A stretch of DNA of 64,000 bases from Phanerodontia chrysosporium (GCA_001910725.1 MJGA01000002.1:1-64000); one strand, 5' to 3'. Shown: positions 23,580 to 36,780, numbered from the stretch's first letter. Numbers and translations are program-made. The notes: generated by a model not told the origin, from the sequence alone.

Positions 23580-24120
23580 CCTAGCCGCTTCATTAGCAAT
23601 CTCATCATTCAGGGGAGCAACAGCTCCATGTGCAAGCCTTTTTGATACTTGTGCGTGTGGAAACTTTCTCGCGAGTAGCTCTACGACCTTGCGCGCTGGC
23701 TCGTCGTCGACTATTGTGGGTTGCAGCCACCCCAGCTGCGTATGCTCTGTCGTAGGCTCTGATGTGGTGCGCCCCCGGACACTTGCGGGATGCAGAGCGG
23801 GAGCCCGAGCCTATAGACGTGTGTGCAGCGCTCCGCAAGAGGTCCACGACCTCCAAGTGGTGGCCCAGGGGTGTATACGTATTGCACAGCTGGAGGATCT
23901 CCATCCGCGGCCGAGCTTGTGCCGCAGGTGGGATGTCCGTTGGTGCGACCACGATAGCCCCTTGTTTCGGATTGAAGAACCTCGAGGTGAGCGAGGGAAT
24001 ACAGTGGCGAGAGCATGGACGCTGAGTTGCGAACCACGAACTTCATTCGCAGCAGGGCTGTCGCTTCGAGGGGAGCGCACGAGAGCGGACGAACACCGCC
24101 TCTGGATCTGCGACAACCGC
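23580..24120 (-). pseudogene. F-box / LRR-like C-terminal pseudogene fragment
   Basis: The stretch SMLSPLYSLAHLEVL is nearly identical to one in the intact paralog at 43482-45065 (SMLSPLYSLAHLAVL). It is followed, in shifted frames, by sequence aligning with the next leucine-rich segments (ARPRMEILQLCNTYTPLGHH...). No F-box end is present. It is clearly a broken copy. Confidence 0.6.
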
Positions 24121-24329
24121 TGAAGCGGAGGCACGGTCCTGAGGCGTGCCCGTTTACAGCATGCACAGGATGCTTGGGCGGGGGGTCTGTACGCAAGAAT
24201 AGGCATCTCGTACGCGGCTGGCGGGTAGAGTCGGGACGCCGCGGGCCCTAGAGGACCTCGCGAGCGACGGCTGCACGGAGGGTCAGAGTCAGACGCAGTC
24301 CTACGGACGTAAGGGATGCGCTACACCTA

Positions 24330-24560
24330 CACAGCGCCCCCAGGAACGGTGACATACATCCCAAAGTCGAGCCTTCGTCGCGAGAATGGAGGAAGTGGCA
24401 GCAGCCAGATCCTTGTGCGCCGGCGATCAGAGCGTCGCGAAAGCGGCCGAGATGACGAGGGCTCCCGCACAGAGAGGCACCGCGTTTCCAAGCAGGTTCC
24501 CATGCTTATGGAGGTGGCGCCGGATATCGTCGGTACATGCTGATTGAGCGGGGGGTGCTG
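24330..24560 (-). repeat. gene-derived fragment, inverted copy of 36555-36780
   Basis: Read on the minus strand, this aligns over about 190 bp with 36565-36770 on the plus strand, at roughly 70-75% identity by eye. Both encode RRHLHK/WRHLHK..GNLLGNAV. Here the frame continues to a stop after CAGALVISAAFATL. The parent gene is not recognised. Confidence 0.65.
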
Positions 24561-27500
24561 ACGGAGCTGCCGCACGGACGCTGCAGACACGCACACGATC
24601 GACTCTGGCGAGGCATGTCCGATCAACTCTCGAGAACACGGGGAAGGAGTGAACGCTGCGTAACCTGCATTGGCCGTCTGGCAGCTCTGCCTGGCGAATG
24701 GCACAGCGACCAGATCGCCTCGACTAGCACGGCAGAAAAAAATAGATCGTGACGTCGGTACCTGGGGGCGAGAACAATCCACCCCCAACTACGCCGGACG
24801 GTCATCGTTTAGCACCAGACATGCGACGCGTCTGCGCCGGGGAGACTGGGCATTGGCGCCTTCGGGGCGTCTGCTCGCGCGCGCCTCGCATCGCCTCCTC
24901 GACAGTGGAGCTTGCAGGGACGGGGGGTGCAGAGCGCATTGCTGCATCGCTCTGCACCGGCTGGGCGGCAGACAGGCAGGCGCGCCGAACAGGACGCGCA
25001 GGAGCGGAGGCGACGCACGCCTGTGCGGTTCAGAGCATGTCGATGCGCTGTCTGGCGAGGCGCGAGCGCGGGGCAGGGAAGAGTCCGCGCGCCGGGCGTT
25101 GCGGTTCTGCGCGGGGCAAGGGACGGGAACGTGTGGCGCGGGACGTGGGCCCCTTGGCGCACGACCGAGGCGGACCTGCGACGAACGGCGCACTCAGACT
25201 GCGACGGCGAGGGAGACACGGAGGGACAGCACACCGAGCCTGGGGGCGGGCTGCACAGGCAGCCTGCGCGCCCGCGGGATCTGCAGCCCCACCGCCGATC
25301 TCCTGCGCGGAGACAAGGAGTCGGTTGCGGAGGCAGTCAGCTGCGCGTGCCTTCCGCCTCGGGACGGCACGGTGCCACCCCCCCCCCCGTGTGCCCACGC
25401 CGTCGTGACAGGGCACCTGCAGAAGGCGCAACTGGCGTCAGCCATTGTGTCTGGCCACGACCCGAGGCTGCGGCATACCCGGGCGACCGCGGCGACCCCG
25501 CCTGCGCGAGTGGATACCGGGGCAAGGATGGGCGGCGGAGCAGGGTGCGCCCAGGCGGACAGGGCGTGTGATGGATCTCTCGTGTGTGTGCTGCGAACGC
25601 ATATACGGCGTAGCTAGTGCGGGCGGCGTGCATGTGAAAGAAGGTATATTGGGCGTAGAGAACAGCTATAGAGTACAGATTCGATGCAGCGTATTGGCGC
25701 AGAGCCCCGTGGTCTCAGGCAGCTGACGCGGAGACTCCAGAGCCAGGGCGACGGCGGCCGCATGGCGCCAGAGCAGGAGGGACGGCTGTGACAGGAGAGG
25801 GCTGCTCGTAACAGGAGCCATGAGCATGTGCGGGCGACGTCGAAGGCTGGGCTTCTCTAGGTTGCTGAAGACGAGTTTAAGGGCCACCAGACGTCCTCGG
25901 GCGGGTGCGTCGTCTGTGCACGAATCGAGACGAAAGGCCAGAGCGAAGTGCGAACCCAGGTGTGGTCGCTCGAAACGAGCAACAGGTCAATATCGTGCCC
26001 CTAGCAAGGACGCGCTTGAGGCTCGCCGAGAACACTCGAGGTGGCGAGGATAGGGTGAGGTCGGTCAGCTCGAGAGGTTGGACATCGCTGTCGATAGGCT
26101 GCGCGTCCTATGATCGTACGATAGGACGAAAGCAGGTAGGGTTCGGAATGGAGCGTCGAGGTTGCAATGCGGCGACATGTCGTGCTGGGGCTTTGGCGAC
26201 GACGGCGCGCCACGCAGGAGCAGGACCGGCGGAATGCCGGGTGGAGAGCACGCGCATGTCGTTGTAGGGGGTGTCGGGAAGGACGGCACCGAGTGTGCAA
26301 TCCGACGACGCGCATCACGGACGCAGCGTGTGCTCTGGACGCCGTATCTGCCAGGCGTCCGTCCGTCGAGGATGCGCGGGGTGCAGCTAACGCCGAAGGT
26401 GGAGCAGGACGGCCGTGCGTGCGTGCGTCGGCCTACAGGCTATCAGTGTGCCCGAGACAACAACAGGGTGCGTATCCACGCGCGCCGTCATCAGAACCGG
26501 AGTGTGTGCGAGGCGAGGGCCAGGCAGCGCGGACGATGCAGCAGACAGCATGGTCGCGGTGAGGAGGAGAAGGAAGAGAGAGAGACGCAGCTTGCGTTGC
26601 CGCCAAGCGCGGCGGCGGAACGGGCTGTCCCGGAGCGCGCCGCCTGCCTTTTCTGGGACGCGCGCGCCGGGTCACGGCGCTTCGGACGTCGGGCGCCGAG
26701 GGCCCGACGGCGGCTTCTCTGCTCTTCACCCCGGGGCATCCTTCACTGCTGCGTCACTGCAGCGCGGGTGCCTCAAGGCGTGCCATACGCGGGTCGAGGG
26801 CGAGGTTCGACGGCAACCGCTTCTGCGCTTCCTTGACGGACGCGCGTGGACCGTGGACAGCAGCACCCCTGGCAGGATCGACGGGCGAAGTGAGGCCGAA
26901 ATCCGTGCGAGGATGAGATCTGAGAGCTCAGGTCGGTGCAGCCACGAAACCAGCAGCAGCAGATTATGCAGGAAGTCTACAGTGCATCGCAGACACCGTC
27001 GATCCTCGCTGAGCCTCGCGAGAGCAGGCAGGGTACGATCGCGCGAAGCTGGCCGTGCGCCACGCTCGAAGTCGTCCGCCACCGGGAGGCTGGTGATCCC
27101 GGCGCCGGTGGGTGTGTCAGCCTCCTGGCCACACTGGCTGCGCGCTCGCCGTACGTTCGATCGTGCCCGCCGACGGCACCATCGGGCGGCGTGGCCAGAC
27201 ATTGCGGCGGGCGGCTGCAGGGCGCCGCGACTCTGTTCCGCGTCTCCGTCGACCGGACTCGGCCCCCGCGTCCGTCTTGCATCCGCTCCGCCCTTCGAGG
27301 GATCGACGCACTGGGCCGGTGGCGCCTCCGGGCTGGACCTCAGCCTGAGCGTTGGCTGGCTTATGCGTCCGTGGCAACCGTCGTGGCGGGGCTGAGTCTG
27401 TGGGAGCACAGACGCGTTTGCGCTGGGACGTGGCTCTGGCAACTCTCTTGGCACTCCTGTTGTCGAAGGCGGCGGGCATCGTGTTCCGCCATCGCGAGGC

Positions 27501-30500
27501 GAGCCCGACGCCGGCGTCTCTCGCCACAGACGGCAGACTCATACCAACATACGCCACAGAAACCTAGAGACCACAAAGGGCCCGCACACGGACTAAATGC
27601 ACCCCGTTCAGTCACGGAGCTGTTGCTCGGGGACGAATGCGCCGACGTCAGAGGGACTCGCACCCAATCTCGACGCGCGCCGGTGCCCCGGTTCGTTCAA
27701 CATTGAGGCTCATTTGTATTCTCGAACCAGCAGATCCGTGTGACGTAGCACGCTGTATGCACCGCGTTTCGCGCGCAAAGCCAGCTATTCCTGTATCCCG
27801 TCGCTAGGCCTACGAGGGCCGCGCAAGGACGGGCAAGACGGAGGCACGCAATGTGCAGCTGCGGAGCAGGATCAAGAGACCTGAAGCGGTTCCGCTTGCC
27901 TTGCCGCCGGACGACGCAGGGGACAGCAGAGGGGCATCCAGAAATATGCGTCTATTTTTGCACTGCGGCTTCGCGTATCGTGGGTGTACTCGAGCACATA
28001 CAGCGAAATCGCGAGCAAGGCCAATCTAGGTGTGCCATGCTTATCGGGAGAGCGAGAGGTTGGTGTGCACCCTGCAACAGGGGTGTGCGCGACTCGATCG
28101 TTTCTCTGAGCTCTTCGCGAGCCTGCACGGCGCGCTCGGGCAGCACGAAGGGCTGCCCTTCGTCACGCGCTCGTTGCTGCTGCTCGCGACATGGCCCCGA
28201 CATTTGGTGTGGCTCCTGATGAGCAACTCGGACGGCCAAGTAGCCTATCAACCGAACAGAGCTATACTGCTTCCATATAGCTGAGATCAATATGAGGTCG
28301 CGTTCTTGACTGTTGTCAACACACCTATTTGATGTTCGATGCAGCGTCGTCGCGTCCGCGAGCATTCGGAGCACCACGCCTGACACTGGCGTGACGACCG
28401 CAAACGCAAACAAGAGGGGCAGTCGGGCACTTGGTGATCGCCAATTGAGTAGAGAACACGTCTGTGATGTCCCAGATGCGCCACGACGCCGACGCAGGAT
28501 GGGGATGGCAGTCGCGAGGGGCAAGCCATTCAATCGTGCGGTGGATCTATCTGTCTGTGAGCACTGCTCGCTGTCCCGAGCAGAAAACGAGATGCAGCAC
28601 ATCGCCTTGGGCAGCGCGATCCTGCGGGGATAGCTGTGCAGCCTGTGGAGCGAAGGTAGAGCGGGCGCACAGGCAGCGCTGCAGGCGTCGTGGGAACGCC
28701 CGCCGGACGCCTCGCACAATCCACGCACGCACGCGAGACGCACCGCGCAGGGCGGCCGAGGAATCTCGGGCTCGCGGGAAGGAGACAAGACAGCAAACGG
28801 GCAGGTCGCAACGGCGCAATCGTGCACTGTACGATCACCGCCGACGTTCCCGCGTCGCGAACACGACGGGTCCCGGAAAGCTACGTGAGCGGCGGCCCTG
28901 GTGTTATTATGAAGGGCGTGTCGTCAGCGGGGACCGGGGAATGCATGTGTGGGAGGCACGCGGACGGGCTCTGGGCCTGCCACCGCCACCGGGCAGGGCG
29001 CGTGGACGAGGAGATGAGGTCAGCGCAGGCGTTCGGAAGCACCGCAGAGATCGCGCACGGGCAGGGCGGGTTCGAAGTCATGGGTACGCTCGCATTCCGA
29101 ATGCGGCGTGGCACGCGCAGCCAATCGCAGGCCGCGGACGGCACCCACGCACAGCGCGGCGCGGTCTCTGGGCGGAGGCCGGGCTGGGAGCGTGCGGCGT
29201 CGCAGGGGGAGGCGTGCGGGCCGGGGCTGCGGCGAGGGCGGACGGCGGACGCTGGTGTGTGTGTGTGTCGTGTGCCCGCGTCGAGCACGCGCCAGGCGAC
29301 GCGCCGGGGCGCGGGGCGCGGGAGGCGCAAGGGGGCCGGTCGGACGAGCGTGACGAGGGCGTGCTTATGGCGGCGCACGCGGGACGATCAGGCTTCTTCC
29401 TGGGACGATCGCGCGCGGCGGCGGGCTGCCCTGGGCGCCCAGGCTCTTCGATTTCGTCCGCTGGGCGAACCCCTTCCCCTGCTGCCCGGCATGGCCATGC
29501 CGGCAATGATAAAGTCGATGCGATAAATCTGCCCGTCTGCTCGTTTTTCCAGCGGGCGAGGGGCGTCGGAGACGCTGGCTGAGCCTGGGGCTCTCGCGCA
29601 TCGGCGGGGCGCACGAGTCGTCTCTTGTGCGCTCAGCGTGGCCTCCACGCCTGTGACTGCAGCCTGCAGCCTGCAAAGTCGACGAGGGCGGGCGCCGGCT
29701 GACTGGGCCCAGTTTATTTCTGCGCGTGCCGAGCCGCGGCAGGGACAATCGGGCCAATGAAAAACAAAACAGATATATTGGCCGGAAGACCGGCTTGTCT
29801 CGGCAGCCCCGCATTGGCACTTGGCGCCCGGGCAGACGAGGAACAGAGCGAGCCGCGGCGGACGTTTCGCGCGAGCTCGTCGGATTTCTGGCCAGTTGCT
29901 GACGGCGGCGATCGCTGTCGACCCGTCCGGGGGGGGGCAGCAGACGCAATGCACACGACCCGCGGCGAGCCCGACGCCTGAGGGTGCCGACGCATCCCGG
30001 GTAGGCGCACCGCGGGATCAAGTGTGGTACCGCTTACGGCCGTGTGGTGCGGGGACGCTCATCGATGCTCGTCGATGTTGACCCGCCGCGTCGCCGCGTG
30101 AAAGGTGCTTGCGCGCCCGCCTTGTGCGGGCCATCAGCGGGGGGACTTGTGTACGGGGTGTGCGCATCTCGCGCTAGCCGGGCGTGCAACGATTCGCAGC
30201 GCAGCGCGCGCACAGACGTCAGTGGGATGGCTGCGGCGTTCGGAGACCTTGCGTTCAACTCGACCGGTCCGAGGCGACTGGCAAATGACGTTTGCGACGA
30301 CTGCGTGCGATGCCTGTCGCAGGATGACCTCCGTGCGAGAGCGGCCGGTCTGAACAAGCACGCGTTGCGGCAGCGTTGGCGATCCGTAGCTTTTCTTTGC
30401 TTTCACGCACACCATTGTCGAGCGAGGCACGCCCCCCGAAAATTGTCGTTTGTCGCTGTGTGCCGCGTCGTCCGTGCGCTCGTTGCGCCCCGGGGATAGA

Positions 30501-30640
30501 GCGCACGGATGGCGAATAGGCCGCAGGACGGAGAGGATTGGACCGGAAGTATCCCTTTTCTGGACGTCGGATATTCGCCCGAGAGGAAATTTCGAGGGTC
30601 GGGCGGCTGGGGTTGTTTTGTCGTGTTTGGGCGCCGATTG
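24561..30640. other. GC-rich block, no credible gene
   Basis: Six kilobases of GC-rich DNA in which several frames on both strands stay open for 100-370 codons. Translations are Arg/Ala/Gly/Pro-rich without domains, hydrophobic cores or consistent intron signals. That is expected when stop codons are rare from base composition. A C12-type run lies near 25378-25389. Around 28290-28450 (minus) one segment with a possible short intron reads slightly more protein-like, but no gene is supported. Confidence 0.5.
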
Positions 30641-30665
30641 ATCTTCCGCACTAGCGGGTTGGGAA

Positions 30666-30840
30666 TATTTAAAGGTGCCGGCGTCGTTCAGGCTGCCCAA
30701 CCTCTTCTCCCCAACCACCATAATTGCTGTCGTCGTCCCTTTCCTCGCTCTTCTGAGCAGCTCCGCATAGAAAGCCCCCTCAAAAGGGTCTTCCCTCCCA
30801 CTTTCTTACATCGCGACCTTTGCTTGCGCCTTCTCCAGAC
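30666..30840 (+). promoter_or_regulatory. H+-ATPase core promoter and 5' leader
   Basis: A TATA-like tatttaaa lies at 30666-30673, about 168 bp before the ATG. A long pyrimidine-rich leader follows (about 30700-30838), typical of highly expressed fungal genes. Confidence 0.6.
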
Positions 30841-33800
30841 ATGTCCGCCAACGTCGAGAAGGAGGCGGGCCCTACGGAGCCTGTCAAGGATACCAACCAA
30901 CCCCCTACTCCCACCGAAACTCAGGAGCCCGAGAAGAGGAAGAGGGAGTACAAGGAGTTCGGTCACGATGAGGAAAAAACAACGCGTACGTCCCCTTATC
31001 GCCCTTTCTTCCCCCTCGAGAGGGGCTAACCCGACTCTCCCCTTTTCCAGACGCGAAGGTTGACATGTCCCAAATTCAACTTCGTGCGGAGGATCTATAC
31101 GACAAGGACAAGGTTGACCTGGAGACCATCGTCGTCGACGATGTGTTCAAGCTTCTCCAGTGTACGGAGGCTGGTCTCGACTCTGCCGAGGCCCAGCGCC
31201 GTTTGGAGTTGTTCGGTCCTAACAGACTTGAATCTGAGGAGCAGAACCCGTTCCTTCAGGTACGTCTCTCGTGCTTTGCGACGTCATATCGCGTGTCTGT
31301 TTTCTAGAGATTGACGCCCGCCTCTCGCTAGTTCCTCGGTTTCATGTGGAACCCACTCTCGTGGGTCATGGAGGCTGCCGCCATTGTCGCCATCGTTCTC
31401 TCGAACGGTGAGGGCCAGCCTCCCGACTGGGAAGATTTCGTCGGTATCGTCTGTCTGCTGTTCGTGAACTCCCTCATCGGCTTCTACGAGGAGCGCAACG
31501 CCGGTAACGCTGTCAAGGCTCTCATGGACTCGCTCGCCCCCAAGGCCAAGGTCAAGCGCGACGGCCAGTGGAAGGAGATTGAGTCTGCCGACCTCGTCCC
31601 CGGTGACATGATCGCCTTCAAGATTGGTGACATCGTTCCTGCCGACTGCCGTCTCGTCGAGGCCGTCAACGTCTCGATCGACCAGGCCGCCCTCACGGGT
31701 GAGTCGCTTCCCCAGAGCAAGAAGGTCGGTGACCAGTGCTTCTCGTAAGTCTCCCTCTTTGTCGCGCTTGAATCGTCTGCTAATACGTTTTGCAGTGGCT
31801 CTACTTGCAAGAACGGTGAGGCCGAGGGTGTCGTCATCTCCACCGGTGCCAACACCTTCTTCGGTCGCGCGGCTTCGCTCGTCGGTCAGGACGACGACAC
31901 CACCGGTCACTTGCAGAAGATTCTCGCCCAGATCGGTTCCTTCTGCTTGGTCGTCATTGGTGTCTTCATCATCGCCGAGATTTTCTGCTTGTATGCTGGC
32001 TTCCGCTACCACTACCGTCGCGGCATCAACGACATCCTGGTGCTCTTGATCGGTGGTATCCCCATTGCCATGCCCACTGTCTTGTCCGTCACCCTCGCCG
32101 TCGGTGCTCAGCAGCTCGCCAAGTACAAGGCCATTGTCACCCGTATCACCGCCATTGAGGAGCTCGCTGCCGTCACCATCCTTTGCTCGGACAAGACCGG
32201 TACCCTCACCACCAACAAGCTCACCATCGACAAGACCACGCTCAAGACCTACGGTCCCTTCTCCGCCGATGATGTCATTCTCCTCGCTGCCTACGCTTCC
32301 CGTACCGAGAACCAGGATGCCATCGACGCTTGCGTTGTTGGTGCGATTGGCGACCCGGCCCGTGCTCGCGCTGGCATCAAGCTGCTCGACTTCAAGCCCT
32401 TCAACCCCGTCGACAAGCGCACTGAGATCACCTACCTCGAGGAGTCGTCCGGCAAGCTGAAGCGTGTCACCAAGGGTATGACCGGTATCATTATCGAGCT
32501 CTGCACTCGCAACAAGACCCCCGAGCTCGAGGACCGTCTCGAGGCCGACGTCGAGGAGTTCGCTGCTCGTGGTCTCCGTGCTCTCGCTGTCGCGTACGAG
32601 GAGGTTGAGGGCACTGACCCTGAGGCTGAGGGCAACGGCTTCGAGCTCATCGGTCTCCTCTCCATCTTCGACCCCCCTCGTGACGACACCAAGCAGACCA
32701 TCGACGATGCTATCGCTCTCGGTGTTCGCGTCAAGATGGTTACCGGTGATCAGCTCGCCATCGCGAAGGAGACTGGCCGTCGTCTTGGTCTCGGCGACCA
32801 CATGTACCCCGCCAAGGTTCTCAAGGAGGGTCCCGAGCCCGGCTCGCGCTTCCGCAACCTCGATGAGATGATCCTCGACGCCGACGGTTTTGCTGGTGTC
32901 TTCCCCGAGCACAAGTACGAGATCGTCAAGCGCCTCCAGGGTCTCGGCCACCTTTGCGCCATGACTGGTGACGGTGCCAACGACGCCCCCGCTCTCTCTC
33001 GTGCCAACGTCGGTATCGCCGTCGAGGGTGCCACCGACGCTGCTCGTGGTGCTGCAGACATCGTCCTCACTGAGCCCGGTCTCTCCACCATCGTCCACGC
33101 CATCCGCGGTTCGCGTATCATCTTCCAGCGTATGCGCAACTACTCGATCTACGCCTGCGCCGTCACCATCCGTATCGTCGTCTGCTTCGCCATCCTCGCG
33201 TTCGCCTTCAAGTTCGACTTCCCGCCGTTCATGGTCCTGATCATTGCCCTCCTCAACGACGGTACCATCATGACTCTGTCCGTCGACCGTGTCCTGCCCT
33301 CGAGCACACCCGACAGCTGGAACTTGGCCGAGATCTTTGCGTACGCGTTCGCCTACGGTTTCTACCTCACGCTCTCGACGTAAGTATTTGCATTCCGACT
33401 TTACCATAGCTATGCTAATGGTTGTTGTGAAGGATCGCTCTCGTCGCCGTCTGCATCCGCACTACGTTCTTCTACGACAAGTTCGGTGCTACCTTCTCCA
33501 ACGGTGCCACCAGCGCTGCGGGCAACCACAACGACCCCAAGCTGCACACCGTCGTCTACCTCCAGGTCGCCATCATCTCGCAGGCACTCATCTTCATCAC
33601 CCGTTCGCACGGCTTCTTCTTCATGGAGCGTCCGTCCGTCGCCCTGTTCTGCGCCTTCTGCCTTGCCCAGCTCGTCTCGTCGATCATCGCCGCGTACGGT
33701 GACTGGGGCTTCACGCAGATTCAGGCCATCGAGGGTGCTTGGATTGGTATTGTCTGGGTTTGGGTACGTGCATTGTCTGTCGCCGACGTTGTATCAAGTG

Positions 33801-34149
33801 TTGACTTTGTCTTCAGGACATCTGCTGGTTCGTGCCCATGGATCTCATCAAGTTCGCGATGAAGGCCACGATCATCAAGTACCTGCGCAACCGCCACGAG
33901 GCTACCCTCCGCATGGAGACCTCGCAGGCCGCGTCTGGTGTCCCCATCACCCGCACCCAGTCCCGCGCTGCGTCGATCCACGAGTCGCTGTACTCGAACC
34001 GTGTCAGCTTCCTCCGTCGTGCCGCCCACAAGGTTGGCTTCCGGCAAAAGGTCTCGGTCAAGCCCGAGGAGCTCCGCCGCTTCTCGAGCATCCAGGCCGC
34101 GCAGACGGGCTCCGTCCTGGCCCGTCACCCGTCGCGCCCCCAGGCATAG
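30841..34149 (+). CDS. PMA1: plasma-membrane H+-ATPase (P3A-type)
   Basis: Electrogenic proton pump that sets the plasma-membrane potential driving nutrient uptake. Six exons are inferred: 30841-30985, 31051-31259, 31332-31744, 31796-33379, 33433-33763 and 33817-34149, giving about 1,004 residues. Diagnostic motifs: LTGES of the actuator domain, [14 protein letters not shown] with the phosphorylated Asp, KGMTGIIIE and FDPPRDDT of the nucleotide/phosphorylation domain, [20 protein letters not shown], and [20 protein letters not shown] of the hinge. Membrane segments include [20 protein letters not shown] and [20 protein letters not shown] before the PIAMP turn. The cytoplasmic C-terminal tail ([17 protein letters not shown]) corresponds to the autoinhibitory domain. 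A 707-codon antisense frame is a codon-bias shadow. Confidence 0.97.
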
Positions 34150-36540
34150 ATGTGGAGAGTCGGAGCGCCGCTCGTCGCCCCAGCCATTCCTTGTACTACA
34201 CTCGCCTCGTAATCCTCGAAGGTCGACGCAGCAATCGTTCACTGGTGTCATCGTTCTCTTCTCTAATTCCCCCGCGTTGTCTTACTACACCATTCCTCCC
34301 TACCGCCGCACTGTCGCGCAAGGACATTGACATCGGATACCCCTCGCCCCCCATGCTCGTCGACGTCTCCTCCCATCGAAGGTTGTGTAGCCCGCGCACG
34401 GTGGGCCTCGTCGTTCCGCGCCCGTCCGTGTTCCCGCTTGGTCTGGCCTGTGCTTGTTGGTTCTCCTTTGCCTCCCCACGACCCCGCTGCCTTCATCCAT
34501 AATTTGCATACATAACCCGATACGTCGTTTCTCGTTCACGATCTTCCGCTTCATGACTTGACGTGTGGTGCCGGTAGTAATATTCTTTTACGTCGCACTC
34601 ATTGACATTGACCTCCCGATCGCCTGACATCGACGACACTCTTCATTTTTTACTATAGCTAATGTACAAAGGAAGACCCGTAATATAGAGATGTGATATC
34701 AAAGTTGCAGTGTGCGCGATACCTCTGGAATCTTGTGTGACTTGAGCGAGCTGTGAGCGACGGCGACCTCGTCGGTGACGAGCGCTCTGGGAAGTTGTGT
34801 CAGTCGTCTGACCATCTTCTGTCATGCCCACCATGAGCCCGCGGTCGTCACCCTCGTGTCTGCACGGCTATCCGAAGCTACAGCCCTGTCGCAAACCGCG
34901 TTCGAAACTCTGGAAGCTCATCTCGCGGAAGAGCTTGGGAAGGGGGAGAGGATGGAACTCGGGCGGATGCTCGGGACGGGCTCGGATAGTGCAAGCACGC
35001 CTGCTGGCCGTTCGCCAGTAGCGTTTTGCGGGTTGCGGGGACACGGCGGGCGCGGGTGGGGGTCCTCGCGTCGAGGCGTGGCATGCTCGAGCGCTGCCTG
35101 CGCGGGCGTCGACCGGTTCGGGGTGCGCGGTACGCACGGCTATATCTGTGTTTCTGGCGTTCCACGACACTGACATGACAGTGCGTTTCCGCCAGGCTTT
35201 GCGGTGTCTCCCCGCGCGCGCACCATGGCCGCAGCCGACAGGACCCGCCTCGCGCTGTCGCGACACGCACAGGCGCGTCCGCGTCCGCGGCAAAAGGCGA
35301 AGGGCACAGGGCGAGCGCGGCGAGAGGGGGCTTCCCTGGGAACGCACGGCCAGGAATAGGGCGGCCGCGTGCGGGTCTCGATGCTCCTTGACGTGTGCTT
35401 GTCGTCTCGCCTTGCGGTGGCGCGGTCTGCTGACCCCCGGCGGTGCGCGTCCGCATGCGCAGATAGGTCGTCTCCCCGGTGTGCCACGAACAAGGTGGTG
35501 GGGGGCACCGCAACTGGACGACGCATTTCGTGGTGGGCCCACGGCGGCCGGCAGCGCGGGTGTTTTTTTTTTTGGGACGCAAAGTGCGACGGGAAAGGGC
35601 AGCAGGCGAAAACGGCATGACGCCGGTGGCGGCTGTCCCGCGGGTGCGTGAGCCCGAGACACGCACTGGCGTGCTGCCCGGTGTTGGGCATCGCGGGCGG
35701 GCCCATGCGTGCGTGGGGCGGCGAACCCTCTGGAGCACCCCGCTCGGATAGGGGAGCACGCGGGCTGGCGCCATCTCCACTGTGCTCGGTGGATGCGAAC
35801 GGCGCAGCTGACCGCCTCGAGAATGCGTCCGGGACGCCACTTGGTCTCAATTGGGATGGAGCGCAGAGATGCGGGAGCGCCAGGTCCCGGGGTGTGGCGC
35901 GAAGATGAAGACTGGGTCAGCGAGATACGCCCAGGTTCGTTGGCCTGACCTGCAGGTGCGTCTCTTCGCGTCGTCATAGTCTAATTGTTCTGTGGTCACA
36001 GGTGCACGTTCGTCACGAGCCAAGGAGCCAAGTTCCACTTTGCAACACCAAGCGTCCCTGTCCCTTGCGCCGCGTGGAAATCAGCGCGGACTTTCTCTTG
36101 GGTTCATGCCAAGGTTCTTGCACATCTCACACTAAACTCATTTCTAGCAGAACTCGACCATTCCGGTGACGACGGCGCCTTCAACATTGCTTTGAGCCCA
36201 TCAGGCGGGCAGAAGCGTGCGTTTCGCCATTCGCTCATGCCGCGTTCTATTCGCGGAAAACTTACGCTTGGTCGCCCTGCAGTCAGTGCAGAGCGGCGTA
36301 AGAATGCAGTCTAGACACGGCGCTGTCTCGGACGCTAACCATCCAGGTTGCCAGCGTAACATTGACCGTCCACCATCCTCGACCGCAGCTGAGGCCGCAT
36401 GATGATCCTTCGACTTGCTAGTCAGATGGCCATTCTGTGCAGTCTTGTCACTCGTGATTTCCGAGATAAACGAACGTGCGTGGTTGCAGTTGGACGTGTA
36501 CTTACGTTTTTTTTCTTTTTTTTTTTTCTTTTTCTTTCAG
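34150..36540. other. H+-ATPase 3' flank and GC-rich stretch, no gene
   Basis: From 34150 to about 34850 is ordinary 3' flank. From about 34.9 to 35.95 kb the base composition is GC-rich, with long frames on both strands (up to 369 codons) that lack domains. A T12 run lies near 35561-35572. An extreme pyrimidine tract at 36508-36540 ends in ctttcag and resembles an oversized splice acceptor. Confidence 0.4.
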
Positions 36541-36780
36541 GCCAGTGACCCTGTCACCGCCGTCCAATCTGCATTTCCCGACGCTATCTGGCGCCACCTG
36601 CATAAGCCTGGGAATCTGCTTGGAAATGCGGTGCTATGAGGGTGGGATCTTCGTCATAAGGGCCGTCCTCTCGACGCTCTGATGACCGGTATGCAGCTTT
36701 CTCGGATCTGGTCGACGGCGACGCTACTTCCTCCGTTGTCGTGAGGGCTCATCGTTGGGATGATGTCACCGTTCGTGATT
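36541..36780 (+). repeat. gene-derived fragment, inverted copy of 24330-24560
   Basis: Directly after the pyrimidine-tract acceptor, the frame reads ASDPVTAVQSAFPDAIWRHL and continues HKPGNLLGNAVL before a stop at about 36637. Nucleotide similarity to the minus-strand copy continues past that stop to about 36770. Both copies are therefore probably remains of a duplicated gene of unknown identity. Confidence 0.6.

Noticed and set aside
24670..27706. Several 200-326-codon ORFs on the plus strand
   Set aside because: Arg/Ala/Gly-rich translations with overlapping openness in many frames; explained by GC-rich composition.
31284..33407. 707-codon minus-strand ORF opposite the H+-ATPase
   Set aside because: It crosses intron positions, is Glu/Asp/Gly/Val-rich without domains, and is the expected shadow of the C-ending codon bias of the pump gene.
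34868..35977. 369-codon minus-strand ORF
   Set aside because: Three frames are open over the same GC-rich stretch; no domain or hydrophobic core.
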